Positions 26,082 through 34,958 of a stretch of 64,000 bases of DNA are shown here, piece by piece. Made by a program: the position numbers and the translations under genes. Every line of letters begins with the position of its first letter. The first letter of the stretch is position 1. The stretch comes from Plantibacter sp. VKM Ac-2880 (lineage in GTDB: Bacteria > Actinomycetota > Actinomycetes > Actinomycetales > Microbacteriaceae): contig NZ_JADKSJ010000001.1 of assembly GCF_015351235.1 (NCBI RefSeq), positions 1,443,668-1,507,667 on the forward strand, in the 5' to 3' direction. A model generated the notes under the pieces. That model was not told where the DNA came from, did no database searches, and saw nothing but the letters and a program-made list of their open reading frames with translations.

Positions 26082-26975
26082 ATGACCACTCGAGTTACCA
26101 AAGCAGTCATCCCCGCAGCAGGTCTCGGCACCCGGTTCCTCCCGGCCACCAAGGCGCTGCCCAAGGAGATGCTCCCCGTCGTCGACAAGCCGGCCATCCA
26201 GTACGTCGTCGAGGAGGCCGTCAGCGCCGGCCTGGCCGACGTCCTCATGATCATCGGCCGGAACAAGAACGCGCTCGCGAACCACTTCGACCGCGTGACG
26301 GAGCTCGAACTCAACCTCGCCAAGAAGGGCGACACCCAGCGCCTCGAGAAGGTCAACGAGTCCAACGAGCTCGCCGATATCCACTTCCTCCGCCAGGGTG
26401 ACCCGAAGGGGCTCGGCCACGCCGTCCTCCGCGCCAAGCGCCACGTCGGCAACGAGCCCTTCGCGGTGCTCCTCGGCGACGACCTGATCGACGCGCGCGA
26501 CGTCCTGCTCGAGCGCATGCTCGACGAGCAGGACAAGCGGAACGCGACGATCATCGCCCTCATGGAGGTCGACCCCGATTCCATCCACCTCTACGGCGCC
26601 GCCGCCGTCGAAGCCACCGACGACGCCGATGTCGTGCGGGTCACCGGCCTGGTCGAGAAGCCCGCCAAGGAGGACGCCCCGTCCAACCTCGCGATCATCG
26701 GCCGCTACGTGCTGAAGCCCGAGGTGTTCGAGATCCTCGAGCGCACCGAGCCGGGCAAGGGCGGCGAGATCCAGCTCACGGACGCGTTGCAGGAGATGGC
26801 CTCCGACGTCGAGGGCACCGGCGGTGTCTACGGCGTGATCTTCCGCGGCCGCCGGTACGACACCGGTGACCGTCTCGACTACATCAAGGCGATCGTGCAG
26901 CTCGCGGTCGACCGCGAGGACCTCGGTCCCGAGCTGCGGCCGTGGCTCAAGCACTTTGCCGGAGACCTCGACTGA
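26082..26975 (+). CDS. galU: UTP-glucose-1-phosphate uridylyltransferase
   Basis: A 297-residue GalU that makes UDP-glucose from UTP and glucose-1-phosphate for cell-wall and exopolysaccharide sugars. The signature GLGTRFLPATKALPKEMLPV with VDKPAIQYVVEEAV is at residues 14-46, GLGHAVLRA near 110, LLGDDLI near 130, and VEKPAKEDAPSNLAIIGRYV near 192 with the catalytic Lys. Length matches the bacterial family. The ATG at 26082 is preceded by no strong ribosome site, but upstream in-frame sequence is non-coding. A terminator hairpin follows. Confidence 0.95.
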   Translation: MTTRVTKAVIPAAGLGTRFLPATKALPKEMLPVVDKPAIQYVVEEAVSAGLADVLMIIGRNKNALANHFDRVTELELNLAKKGDTQRLEKVNESNELADIHFLRQGDPKGLGHAVLRAKRHVGNEPFAVLLGDDLIDARDVLLERMLDEQDKRNATIIALMEVDPDSIHLYGAAAVEATDDADVVRVTGLVEKPAKEDAPSNLAIIGRYVLKPEVFEILERTEPGKGGEIQLTDALQEMASDVEGTGGVYGVIFRGRRYDTGDRLDYIKAIVQLAVDREDLGPELRPWLKHFAGDLD

Positions 26976-26995
26976 GGACGGCCGACGACGCACGA

Positions 26996-27032
26996 CGCGC
27001 CCCGGGTCCGCGAAAGCGGGCGTCGGGGCGCG
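26996..27032 (+). terminator. Terminator after galU
   Basis: CGCGCCCCG (26996-27004) pairs perfectly with CGGGGCGCG (27024-27032), 20 bp past the galU stop. Confidence 0.7.
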
Positions 27033-27096
27033 GCTGCGTCGGTGACTCGGGGAGCGCTCCGCTAGGCTCGCCACAGGACGCGAGAGGGGTGGCAAA

Positions 27097-27750
27097 GTGG
27101 TGCAGGTCGTACCCGTTCTGAGCAGCGGACGAGTGAGCATCCGGCCCATCAAGGTCCGCGATGCGAGGCCGCTCGAGCGCGAGCTGGCGGAGAACCGCGC
27201 CTGGTTGCGCCGGTGGGAGGCAACGAGTCCTTACGGCCCTGTCCCGGCCGACAGTCGTGCGGCGATCCGGTCGTTGCAGAACCACGCGCGTTCCGGTGCC
27301 GGTCTCCCGTTCGTCATCGAGGTCGACGGCGAGTTCGCCGGCCAGCTCAACGTCTCCGGTATCACCTACGGTTCCCTGGCGTCCGCATCGATCGGGTACT
27401 GGGTGTCGCAGCGCTTCGCGGGCCTCGGCGCCACGCCGATCGCCACGGCCCTGGCGACGGACCACTGCTTCACCGCCCTGCAGCTCCACCGCCTGGAGAT
27501 CTGCATCCGCCCGGAGAACGCACCGAGCCTGCGCGTGGTCGAGAAACTCGGCTTCCGCTACGAGGGACTCCGGCGTCGGTTCATCCACATCGACGGTGAC
27601 TGGCGCGATCACTTCTGCTTCGCGCTCGTGCGCGAGGAGGTCCCCGGTGGTGTCCTGAACCGGTGGTTGGACGGCCAGGTCCCCAAGGACGCCAGTGTGA
27701 TCCCCGAGTCGGACCGCATCGCCGCCGCCGTGCCCTTCCCGGGGCGTTGA
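27097..27750 (+). CDS. GNAT family N-acetyltransferase, RimJ-like
   Basis: A 217-residue acetyltransferase starting at a GTG after GAGAGGGG. The acetyl-CoA loop is in QRFAGLGATPIATALA near residue 109, where the usual R/Q-x-x-G-x-G/A reads RFAGLG. The family segments LHRLEICIRPENAPSLRVVE and KLGFRYEG follow. RimJ/RimL-type enzymes acetylate N-termini of ribosomal and other proteins. The position just after galU is typical for actinobacteria. The exact substrate is not known from sequence. Confidence 0.88.
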   Translation: MVQVVPVLSSGRVSIRPIKVRDARPLERELAENRAWLRRWEATSPYGPVPADSRAAIRSLQNHARSGAGLPFVIEVDGEFAGQLNVSGITYGSLASASIGYWVSQRFAGLGATPIATALATDHCFTALQLHRLEICIRPENAPSLRVVEKLGFRYEGLRRRFIHIDGDWRDHFCFALVREEVPGGVLNRWLDGQVPKDASVIPESDRIAAAVPFPGR

Positions 27751-27841
27751 CCCCGCTCCACCACACATCGGTCGGTTTGGGGATCCATCCGCGGACACAC
27801 CCCGCCGGTGATCGGTCAACGGGTCTCCACCCGCTACGGTC

Positions 27842-28873
27842 ATGAACATGGACGGCGGATTCCTGAGCGGTGGGGTGATCATTCTGGTCGCGGCGATGCT
27901 GTGGCTGGTGTACCTGGTGCCCTCATGGGTGCGTGACAGTCAGTTCTCCGCCAGTGAGCGGAACGCGATCCGACTCCAGCAGACGCTCCGTGTGCTCGCC
28001 GAGACCGCCGAGGTGCCGGAGGCCGTCCGTCTCGAGGCCACCTCGCGCGAGGTCGCGGCCCAGCGGAAGCTGCTGAAGCAGCTCGAAGCCAGGACGAAGG
28101 CGACGGCGGAAGCCGCGGCGCGGGTCGAACTCGCCGAGGCCGACCGCATCCGGCGCGAGGAGGAAGCGAAGGCCGTGCAGGCCGAGGCCGCCGCTCGTGC
28201 CGCGGAGGACGCTCGTCGTGCAGCCGCCGCTGCAGCCCGAGCCGTCCAGCGCAACGCGCGCGCCGCGAAACTCGCGAGGAGCCGACGTCGTTCGCGGCTG
28301 CTCGCCACCACCGTGCTCGTCGCGTCCATCATCGGGTTCTGCTCCGGTGTCACCTCCTTCCTGGCCGGTGGGGGCCTCGTGCTCGGTGTCGCATCCACCG
28401 TCGTCGGGCTGCTGGCCCTGTCCGCCCTCTCGCGCATGTCGCGCATCGCCCACCGTGCCGTCGCGCCGGTGCCGGCGGTCGCGGTGACGACCAGGCGGGT
28501 CGAGTCGGCGCTCTTCGAGTACAACGAACCCGTCAAGGCTGCCTCGCAGGCGCAGACGTGGACCCCGACGGCCATTCCCAAGCCCCTGCACCTTTCCGAA
28601 GGTTCTTCCGCCGCAGCCGAGCTGGCGAAGGCCGACGCGTACGACCGGCTCCGTCAGGCCGCCATGCAGGAGGCCATCGCCTCGCGCGCCGAACGACTCG
28701 CTCCGGCCATGCCCACGATCGTCCGTCGCCCGGAGCCCGTCGCCGCGCCGCAGCCCGAGCGGATCGAACCACAGCCCGCCCCGAGCCGGTTCGCCGCCAT
28801 GGGCGTCGTCGACGAGGGCGAGATCGCCGCCGGCGGCTCCACGCTCCTGCAGCGTCGCCGCGCCGCCGGCTGA
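27842..28873 (+). CDS. Membrane protein with cytoplasmic coiled coil
   Basis: A 343-residue protein. TM1 at residues ~10-29 (VIILVAAMLWLVYLVPSWV) is followed by an Ala/Glu/Arg-rich coiled coil from ~62 to 155 (repeated AEAAAR, AAEDARRAAAA blocks), then two close membrane segments at ~158-200 (LLATTVLVASIIGFCSGV and VLGVASTVVGLLALSAL), and a Pro-rich tail. It looks like a lineage-specific actinobacterial protein that I cannot name. It lies between the GNAT and a second unknown gene in the same direction. A role in envelope or division is plausible but unproven. Confidence 0.7.
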   Translation: MNMDGGFLSGGVIILVAAMLWLVYLVPSWVRDSQFSASERNAIRLQQTLRVLAETAEVPEAVRLEATSREVAAQRKLLKQLEARTKATAEAAARVELAEADRIRREEEAKAVQAEAAARAAEDARRAAAAAARAVQRNARAAKLARSRRRSRLLATTVLVASIIGFCSGVTSFLAGGGLVLGVASTVVGLLALSALSRMSRIAHRAVAPVPAVAVTTRRVESALFEYNEPVKAASQAQTWTPTAIPKPLHLSEGSSAAAELAKADAYDRLRQAAMQEAIASRAERLAPAMPTIVRRPEPVAAPQPERIEPQPAPSRFAAMGVVDEGEIAAGGSTLLQRRRAAG

Positions 28874-28986
28874 ACCGCAGCCGTCCACTCCGGTCGTTCA
28901 TGAACCGGTCACCCGCTCCGGATAGACTTGTGGAGGGGGTTCGTCGATCTAGTCTCGTCGGCGCCCTGGAACGCGAAAGGTGACCG

Positions 28987-29634
28987 ATGGGCGTGTGGCG
29001 CAAAGGCCGGCGGAAGCCGATGAAGCCCTACGTCGCGCCTCCCGAGGTCGCTCCGCCGCCGGTCGAGCACGCGGTCGAGGAAGGCCTGCTGATCGCCCGC
29101 TCGTGGACGGTGGTCGAGGTCACGAACTGGATCATCGAGCGAGCGCTCCGCGATGGTGCCTCCTACGACGCCGAGGCGACGCAGGCCGCCGTCCGCCGGG
29201 AGCTCGGGCGCATGGCGGACGAGCAGGAGGAGTACGCCGACCTGGCGCGGGAGGCCCGCCAGACGGCGTTCCAGCGTCGGGGGAGCGCCCGCCACCAGCA
29301 CGACTACCGCGCGGGCGATCTCAGCGCGCTGTCGCGTCGTCGCGAGGTCTACTCGGGGCTCGCCGCAGAACTCCGTCGGGTGAGCCAGGACGAGGCCTTC
29401 GTCGCGGCGATCGCGGAGTCCGCTCGCGAGCGCGCCTGGGGCGATCTGGAGCGCGCCATCCAGGCGAAACTCGACCGAGTGCTCGACGAACCGGTCGTCG
29501 ACGAGCACTACCGGCGCGCCAGGAGTCAGCGGCTCCGGTGGTTCCGCGACCTGGACCTCGCGGCGCTCATCGCGGCGAATCCACAGGACGGCGGCATGCC
29601 GGTCGACGACGGCCCGAACCCCTACGAGGAGTAG
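28987..29634 (+). CDS. Conserved-type actinobacterial hypothetical protein
   Basis: A 215-residue soluble protein starting at ATG 28987 after GAAAGGTG. A basic N-terminal tail (VWRKGRRKPMKPYVAPP) leads to a helical, strongly charged body, with blocks such as VEVTNWIIERALRDGASYD and RREVYSGLAAELRRVSQDEA. Similar proteins are sometimes labelled 'asparagine synthase', but no glutaminase or ATP-pyrophosphatase motif is present, so I reject that name. It ends 51 bp before tRNA-Ala. Function is unknown. Confidence 0.65.
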   Translation: MGVWRKGRRKPMKPYVAPPEVAPPPVEHAVEEGLLIARSWTVVEVTNWIIERALRDGASYDAEATQAAVRRELGRMADEQEEYADLAREARQTAFQRRGSARHQHDYRAGDLSALSRRREVYSGLAAELRRVSQDEAFVAAIAESARERAWGDLERAIQAKLDRVLDEPVVDEHYRRARSQRLRWFRDLDLAALIAANPQDGGMPVDDGPNPYEE

Positions 29635-29685
29635 TTCCGCCGGTTCGAAACGGGTCGCGCGGTCTGCTAGCCTGGACGAGTAGTT

Positions 29686-29762
29686 GGGCCCATGGCGCAG
29701 TCCGGTAGCGCACCTCGTTCGCATCGAGGGGGTCAGGGGTTCGAATCCCCTTGGGTCCACCA
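29686..29762 (+). tRNA. tRNA-Ala(CGC)
   Basis: A complete cloverleaf: acceptor GGGCCCA/TGGGTCC, D-arm GCGC...GCGC, anticodon stem CCTCG/CGAGG with loop TTCGCAT giving anticodon CGC (codon GCG), T-arm GGGG-TTCGAAT-CCCC, and encoded CCA at 29760-29762. A strong hairpin follows five bases later. Its 3' end does not match the fragment at 9991-10024, so it is not the integration target. Confidence 0.95.
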
Positions 29763-29766
29763 ACAC

Positions 29767-29804
29767 GACGACAGCCCCGCACCTCACGGTGTGGGGCTGT
29801 CGTC
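29767..29804 (+). terminator. Terminator after tRNA-Ala
   Basis: GACGACAGCCCC (29767-29778) pairs with GGGGCTGTCGTC (29793-29804), with extra pairing inside and TTCT after it. Confidence 0.85.
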
Positions 29805-29924
29805 TTCTCGGAGCGGTCGTGTTCCCGGCGCCGCGCGCGTGCCGCCACGCGTCGCCTCCGCGCTGCGTCCTGTACGGTCAGGGGCACGGCGCCGCCTCGG
29901 CACCCGTGAACGGGACGAGCAGTC

Positions 29925-31100
29925 ATGCCAGCAGGATCCGAACCGACCGTGCAGCACGACAGCATCCTCGGGGTGGTCGGCACCTCGCTGAAGCCCGACG
30001 AGCGACGCGTCCCGATCCACCCGGCGCACTTCGAACGCATCCCCGAGGAGTTCCGGTCCCGGATCGTCGTCGAGCACGGGTACGGCGCGCGATTCGGTGT
30101 CTCGGACGAGGAGATCGCGCCGTACGTGCACGCGTTCGCCACGCGCTCGGAGGTCATCGCGCGGTCCGACGTCGTCCTCCTCCCGAAGCCGCAGCTCGAG
30201 GACGTCCAGGAACTCCGCGACGGACAGACGCTGTGGGGCTGGCCGCACTGCGTCCAGGACACCGCGCTCACGCAACTCGCGATCGACAAACGGCTCACCC
30301 TGATCGCCTTCGAGGCGATGAACCACTGGGCGGCCGACGGCAGCTTCGGGCTGCACGTCTTCCACAAGAACAACGAACTCGCGGGCTACAGCTCGGTGAT
30401 CCATGCCCTGGAGCTCTGCGGCTCGACGGGCAGCTACGGTCGGCGCCTCACCGCCGTCGTCATCGGCTTCGGCGCGACCGCCCGAGGCGCGGTGACCGCG
30501 CTCAACGCCCACGGCATCCACGATGTGCGGGTGCTCACGAACCGTCGGGTGGCGGCGGTCGCATCGCCCATCCACTCCGCCCGCATGATCCAGTTCGACC
30601 ACGACGACGGCCCCTACCTCAGCGAGGTCATCACCGACGAGGGGCGCGTCCCGCTCGCACCGTTCCTGGCGGAGAGCGACATCGTCGTGAACTGCACCCT
30701 GCAGGACCCGAACGCTCCGCTGCTGTACCTGCGCGAGGACGACCTGGGCGCGTTCCGTCCCGGCAGCCTCATCGTGGACGTCTCCTGCGACGAGGGGATG
30801 GCCTTCGAGTGGGCCCGGACGACCGGCTTCGACGACCCGATGTTCACCGTCGGGCGCGGGGACATCAACTTCTACGCCGTCGACCACAGCCCCTCGCTCC
30901 TCTGGAACTCGTCCAGCTGGGAGAACAGCGAGGCACTCCTGCCGTTCCTGCCCGTCGTGCTCGCCGGGCCGGCGGCCTGGGCCGACAGCCTGACCGTCGA
31001 CCGCGCCGTCGAGATCCAGGACGGTGTCATCCGGAACGAGGCCATCGCCGAGTTCCAGCAGCGGACGATGGAGTACCCGCACCCGATCATCTCGGCCTGA
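29925..31100 (+). CDS. Alanine dehydrogenase / N5-(carboxyethyl)ornithine synthase family
   Basis: A 391-residue two-domain dehydrogenase. The N-terminal AlaDH/PNT domain begins LGVVGTSLKPDERRVPIHPA and the C-terminal NAD-binding domain has the Rossmann loop VVIGFGATARGAVTALNAHG near residue 186. A later VDVSCDEGMAFEW fits the family. Overall the sequence resembles N5-(carboxyethyl)ornithine synthases, which condense pyruvate and ornithine reductively, more than classical Ald enzymes, which have GGGVVG in the loop. Substrate is inferred. It stands alone after the tRNA with a weak ribosome site at ATG 29925. Confidence 0.8.
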   Translation: MPAGSEPTVQHDSILGVVGTSLKPDERRVPIHPAHFERIPEEFRSRIVVEHGYGARFGVSDEEIAPYVHAFATRSEVIARSDVVLLPKPQLEDVQELRDGQTLWGWPHCVQDTALTQLAIDKRLTLIAFEAMNHWAADGSFGLHVFHKNNELAGYSSVIHALELCGSTGSYGRRLTAVVIGFGATARGAVTALNAHGIHDVRVLTNRRVAAVASPIHSARMIQFDHDDGPYLSEVITDEGRVPLAPFLAESDIVVNCTLQDPNAPLLYLREDDLGAFRPGSLIVDVSCDEGMAFEWARTTGFDDPMFTVGRGDINFYAVDHSPSLLWNSSSWENSEALLPFLPVVLAGPAAWADSLTVDRAVEIQDGVIRNEAIAEFQQRTMEYPHPIISA

Positions 31101-31223
31101 GAGGTTCGTGGCAGGCCGCACAAGCGGTCGATCCCGGCGGACGAGCGCCCCTACGCTTGACGCTTGCGCGCTGCAGGAGCAGGGCGCGACCAAGGACTGC
31201 AGGACCAGCTCGAGGAGGCACGG

Positions 31224-32399
31224 ATGTTCGTTTGGGAGAGCTGGTGGGGTGTCGCCGCAGCAGCGGGGATCGCGGCCGTCGTGGCGCTCGTCGTGCTCGC
31301 CGTCGTCTCGGTGGCGTTCCGTCTGGCGGCCAGACGGCGGGCCTGGCCGGCGGCCCTCGCGGGGAGTGCGCGTCACCCGTTCCGTGCGCTCGTGATCCTC
31401 GTGGCGGTGTGGCTGGCGGTGGCGGCGACGCTGCCGGACGAGAACGTCCGCGGGCTCATCGATCAGGGCTTCCGGATCGCCGTGATCGCCGCGGCCACCT
31501 GGCTGGTCGCCGCGCTCCTCGCCTTCGTCATCGGGCTCGGACAGGCGCGGTACCGTGTCGACGTCCCGAACAACAAGGTCGCCCGACGCATGCAGACGCA
31601 GCTCGCGCTCGTCCGTCGGCTCGCGATCGCGGTCGTCGTCATCGTCGGTGCCGCGTCGATCCTGCTGACGTTCCCCGGCGTGCAGGGCGTCGGAGCGAGT
31701 GTGCTCGCCTCGGCCGGCGTCGTCAGCATCGTCGCCGGCCTCGCCGCGCAGTCCGTGCTGGGCAACGTCTTCGCGGGGATCCAGCTCGCCTTCAGCGACG
31801 CCATCCGCGTCGACGACGTCGTGATCGTCGAGGGGGAGTGGGGTCGCATCGAGGAGATCACGCTCACCTACGTCGTCGTCGGCATCTGGGACGACCGGCG
31901 GATGGTGCTGCCCTCCACCTACTTCACGTCGACGCCGTTCCAGAACTGGACCCGGAACACCAGCGAGCTGCTCGGTTCGGTGGAGTTCGACCTCGACTGG
32001 TGGGTGAGTCCCGCCGTCATGCGCACCGAGCTGGAGCGCATCCTCGACCGCACCGACCTCTGGGACGGCCGGGCGCAGGTGCTGCAGGTCACGGACGCCG
32101 TCGGCGGGTACGTGCGCATCCGCATCCTCGTCACGGCGGTGGACGCTCCGACGCTCTTCGACCTGCGCTGCCTCGTACGCGAGCAGATGGTGGAGTGGAT
32201 CCTCGCGCAGAACCCCTCTGCGATCCCGCGCAACCGCGTGCAGATGGTGGAGCAGGAACCACGCCCGGTCCCGAAGCGCGGTGGGCCCGTGACGGAACCG
32301 GTCGGACTGTTCAGCGGCAGCGTGGAGGCCGAGCAGCGGGCGAGCCTGTTCACGTCCTCGATCACGCTGCCCGAGGCGGACGAGCAGCGCGAGCGCTGA
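31224..32399 (+). CDS. MscS family mechanosensitive ion channel
   Basis: A 391-residue channel starting at the ATG at 31224 behind GAGGAGG. It has about five membrane segments. The pore-lining TM3 is GVVSIVAGLAAQSVLGNVFA, followed by GIQLAFSDAIRVDDVVIVEG, the diagnostic MscS beta-domain start. The C-terminal part has the alpha/beta cage (PTLFDLRCLVREQMVEWI) and a ~60-residue extra tail. It opens on membrane stretch to release solutes and complements mscL in osmotic protection. The next gene lies 185 bp away, and no motif was seen in that gap. Confidence 0.92.
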   Translation: MFVWESWWGVAAAAGIAAVVALVVLAVVSVAFRLAARRRAWPAALAGSARHPFRALVILVAVWLAVAATLPDENVRGLIDQGFRIAVIAAATWLVAALLAFVIGLGQARYRVDVPNNKVARRMQTQLALVRRLAIAVVVIVGAASILLTFPGVQGVGASVLASAGVVSIVAGLAAQSVLGNVFAGIQLAFSDAIRVDDVVIVEGEWGRIEEITLTYVVVGIWDDRRMVLPSTYFTSTPFQNWTRNTSELLGSVEFDLDWWVSPAVMRTELERILDRTDLWDGRAQVLQVTDAVGGYVRIRILVTAVDAPTLFDLRCLVREQMVEWILAQNPSAIPRNRVQMVEQEPRPVPKRGGPVTEPVGLFSGSVEAEQRASLFTSSITLPEADEQRER

Positions 32400-32584
32400 T
32401 CGCGGGCCGGCCGCGTCGGTCTGCACCGAATCGTTGTCGTTCCGGCGATCCTGTATGCGCTTCCGCTCGCTACCATCGAGGGAACCTCGCCGGGTGACCT
32501 GCCGGCGGGCCGTCGGTGCCCCTGCCGACCTGGACGGACGACGCCTGACCGCACGACGGTGTCTGCAGGCGAAGGAGACCCCGC

Positions 32585-33247
32585 GTGAACGACGACATCC
32601 GCTTCCTCACCGAGGAGGACACGGCCGTCGCCGGTGAGCGGCCGGAGCAGCGACTGGAACGACGGTCGGCCTCCGTGCTGAAGCATCGGCTCCTCGACCA
32701 GGAGCGCAAACAGTTCGAGGACTCGCTCGCCTGGGCGAAGACCGACGGCGCACTCGAACGTGCGGCCGCCCTCATCGTGTCCGCCCGCCGACGCTTCCTC
32801 ATCGGGGCGTCGAAGTCTTTCACCTACGCGTCGCTGCTCGCCGCCGATCTCAGTTACGGCCTGGCGAACGTCACCCTGATCGACGGCACCATCGTCCGCC
32901 CCCTCGACGTCCTCAGCGACGTGCGGTCGAGCGATGTGATGATCGCCGTGTCGTTGCGGCGGTACCGCAAGTACACGATCGCCTCGGCCGTCCCCTTCGC
33001 GCAGGCCGGTGGTAGCCTCGTCCTCATCACCGACGCCCCCGACGCACCGTTGACCCCCTACGCGGATGAGACGATCGTGGTCGGGCGAGCCGACGACGGC
33101 CACCCGAGCTCCTCGATCGGGATCGCGCTCACCCTCCACCTCCTCGCCACGCTCACGACGGCCAGCGCCAAGGGTGCCGGCCGACGTGCGGTGGAGCGGG
33201 AACGGTTGGCCGAGACCCTCGGGGTCTACGTGGACCGGGAAGGCTGA
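32585..33247 (+). CDS. SIS domain protein without HTH
   Basis: A 220-residue protein with GTG start. Residues ~55-200 form a sugar isomerase (SIS) domain: RRFLIGASKSFTYASLLAAD, then SDVMIAVSLRRYRKYTIASA with the phosphosugar-binding Ser/Thr positions. RpiR-type regulators have such a domain after an HTH, but the N-terminal ~50 residues here are charged helix (ERPEQRLERRSASVLKHRLL) without an HTH pattern. It may be a sensor fragment or a small isomerase. It converges on the MFS gene, with only 16 bp between the stops. Confidence 0.8.
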   Translation: MNDDIRFLTEEDTAVAGERPEQRLERRSASVLKHRLLDQERKQFEDSLAWAKTDGALERAAALIVSARRRFLIGASKSFTYASLLAADLSYGLANVTLIDGTIVRPLDVLSDVRSSDVMIAVSLRRYRKYTIASAVPFAQAGGSLVLITDAPDAPLTPYADETIVVGRADDGHPSSSIGIALTLHLLATLTTASAKGAGRRAVERERLAETLGVYVDREG

Positions 33248-33263
33248 ACCGCCGCTGCGACGG

Positions 33264-34727
33264 TCATTTCCCGGGGCGCTTGCCGTCCCGGACGATCGAC
33301 AGCGGTTCGGTGATGTCCTCGAGCGACTTCCGGGCCGCGTCGACGCCGAAGATGAGGGCGATGAGACCGCCGAGGACCATCACCCCGGCTCCGATGAAGT
33401 AGCCGACGGTCAGCGGGCCCCGGTCCGTGCCGTCGCCGATGAGGATCCCGTACAGCAGCGGCGCGACCGAACCGGCGATCTGACCGATCGCGAAGAAGTA
33501 CCCGATGACCTGGCTGCGGAGTTCGAGCGGGAAGATCTCGCTCACCGTGAGGTAGGCGCTCGACGCTCCTGCCGAGGCGAAGAAGAACGACACGCACCAG
33601 AAGATCGTCTGCGTCGTCGCATCCAGCACGCCGGCGTTGAAGAGGACGGCCGACACGGCGAGCACCGCACCTGAGACCCCGTACGTCAGGAAGATCATCT
33701 GACGACGACCCCAGGTGTCGAAGAGTCGCCCGAGAAGGAGTGGCCCGAGCAGGTTCCCGATGGCGAACGGGAAGAAGTAGTACTGGGTCGACGACGGGCT
33801 CGTTCCGTAGAAGTTCTGGAGGACGAGCGCGTAGGTGAAGAAGATCGCGTTGTACAGGAACGACTGCGTGATCATCATCGCCAGGCCGACGAAGGTGCGC
33901 TTCGGGTAGGTCCGGAAGAGGACGCCGAAGATCGTGCGAATCGGGATGTGCCCCTGCGCCTGCACGGTGAGTGCCTTCGAGTCGTCGACGGGATCGATCG
34001 TGCCGCCCTGCTTGCGGACCGTGTCCTCGATCTCGTCGACCGTGGCCTCCGCCTCCTGCTCCCGCCCGTGCGTCATGAGCCAGCGCGGGCTCTCGGGGAT
34101 GTGCCGCCGGAGGAAGATGATCAGGAGGCCGAGGACCGGGCCGATGAAGAAGCCGATCCGCCAGCCGACGTCCTCGGCGAAGTAGTCGGTGTTCAGCAGG
34201 AACAGGTTCGCGGCCGATCCGAGCGCGGCGCCGCCCCAGTAGGTGCCGTTGATCGCGATGTCGACGTGGCCACGGTACTTCGACGGGATGAGCTCGTCGA
34301 TGGCCGAGTTGATCGCGGCGTACTCGCCTCCGATGCCCATGCCGGCGAAGAAGCGGAAGATGGCGAGGAACCAGAACGTGGGTGAGAGTCCGGCGATACC
34401 ACTCGCGATCAGGTAGATCGCGAGCGTGAGGATGAAGAGCTTCTTGCGTCCGAGCCGGTCGGCCATCCGCCCGAAGACGAGGGCGCCGGTGACCTGGCCG
34501 AGCAGGTAGATCGTCCCGAGGAGACCGACCTCGGCGGCCGAGAGCCCCAGGGACTTCTGGAACCCGGCCGAGGCGACGATCTGGATCTCGAGTCCGTCGA
34601 GCACCCAGGAGAACCCGAGACCGACGACGATCATCCAATGGAACCTGGTCCAGGGCAATCGATCCATCCTGGCGGGGACGAGACTCTTGACGGGACCCGG
34701 CTGCCCGGAGGCCGACGTGCTCGACAT
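33264..34727 (-). CDS. MFS transporter, sugar-porter/metabolite type
   Basis: A 487-residue, 12-TM transporter. The start ATG at 34727 has a clear AAGGAG site; the longer frame is non-coding. The MFS loop signatures are GRMADRLGRKKLFI after TM2 and GRLFDTWGRRQMIF after TM8, and PESPRWLMTHGREQEAE lies after TM6 as in sugar porters. A cytoplasmic loop of ~70 residues separates the halves. The substrate is unknown; sugars, aromatic acids and inositol are all possible for this subfamily. It is divergent from the serine hydrolase gene with a 231-bp shared upstream region. Confidence 0.88.
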   Translation of the reverse strand: MSSTSASGQPGPVKSLVPARMDRLPWTRFHWMIVVGLGFSWVLDGLEIQIVASAGFQKSLGLSAAEVGLLGTIYLLGQVTGALVFGRMADRLGRKKLFILTLAIYLIASGIAGLSPTFWFLAIFRFFAGMGIGGEYAAINSAIDELIPSKYRGHVDIAINGTYWGGAALGSAANLFLLNTDYFAEDVGWRIGFFIGPVLGLLIIFLRRHIPESPRWLMTHGREQEAEATVDEIEDTVRKQGGTIDPVDDSKALTVQAQGHIPIRTIFGVLFRTYPKRTFVGLAMMITQSFLYNAIFFTYALVLQNFYGTSPSSTQYYFFPFAIGNLLGPLLLGRLFDTWGRRQMIFLTYGVSGAVLAVSAVLFNAGVLDATTQTIFWCVSFFFASAGASSAYLTVSEIFPLELRSQVIGYFFAIGQIAGSVAPLLYGILIGDGTDRGPLTVGYFIGAGVMVLGGLIALIFGVDAARKSLEDITEPLSIVRDGKRPGK

Positions 34728-34958
34728 GGAACGACTCCTTCCACGGCCGTCCCCTCGACGGTCGATCCGGGAGATGACGCTACTCCCGAGGCGCGGATCC
34801 GACGCCGCAGATCTCGCCCCCTTGACTTCATCCGGAGAGAGGAGCACAGTACGCCCGGCACACCCCCCCCGGTGGTGATCGTCGTCGCGGAATGGTCGTA
34901 CGCTCGAACGGCGAGTGAACCGCGGACGGCGGTGCGCCGCCGCCGAGGAGGAGACGAG

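Noticed and set aside
28987-29634. Asparagine synthase
   Set aside because: Relatives may carry this label, but the protein has no N-terminal Cys glutaminase and no SGGxDS PP-loop.
29686-29762. tRNA-Ala as the integration target of the left-hand element
   Set aside because: Its 3' end (GGGTTCGAATCCCCTTGG) does not match the fragment at 9991-10024, and it lies 19 kb away in core sequence.
29784-32426. 880-codon open frame antisense to the dehydrogenase and MscS genes
   Set aside because: It spans two well-supported genes on the other strand and has shadow-type composition.
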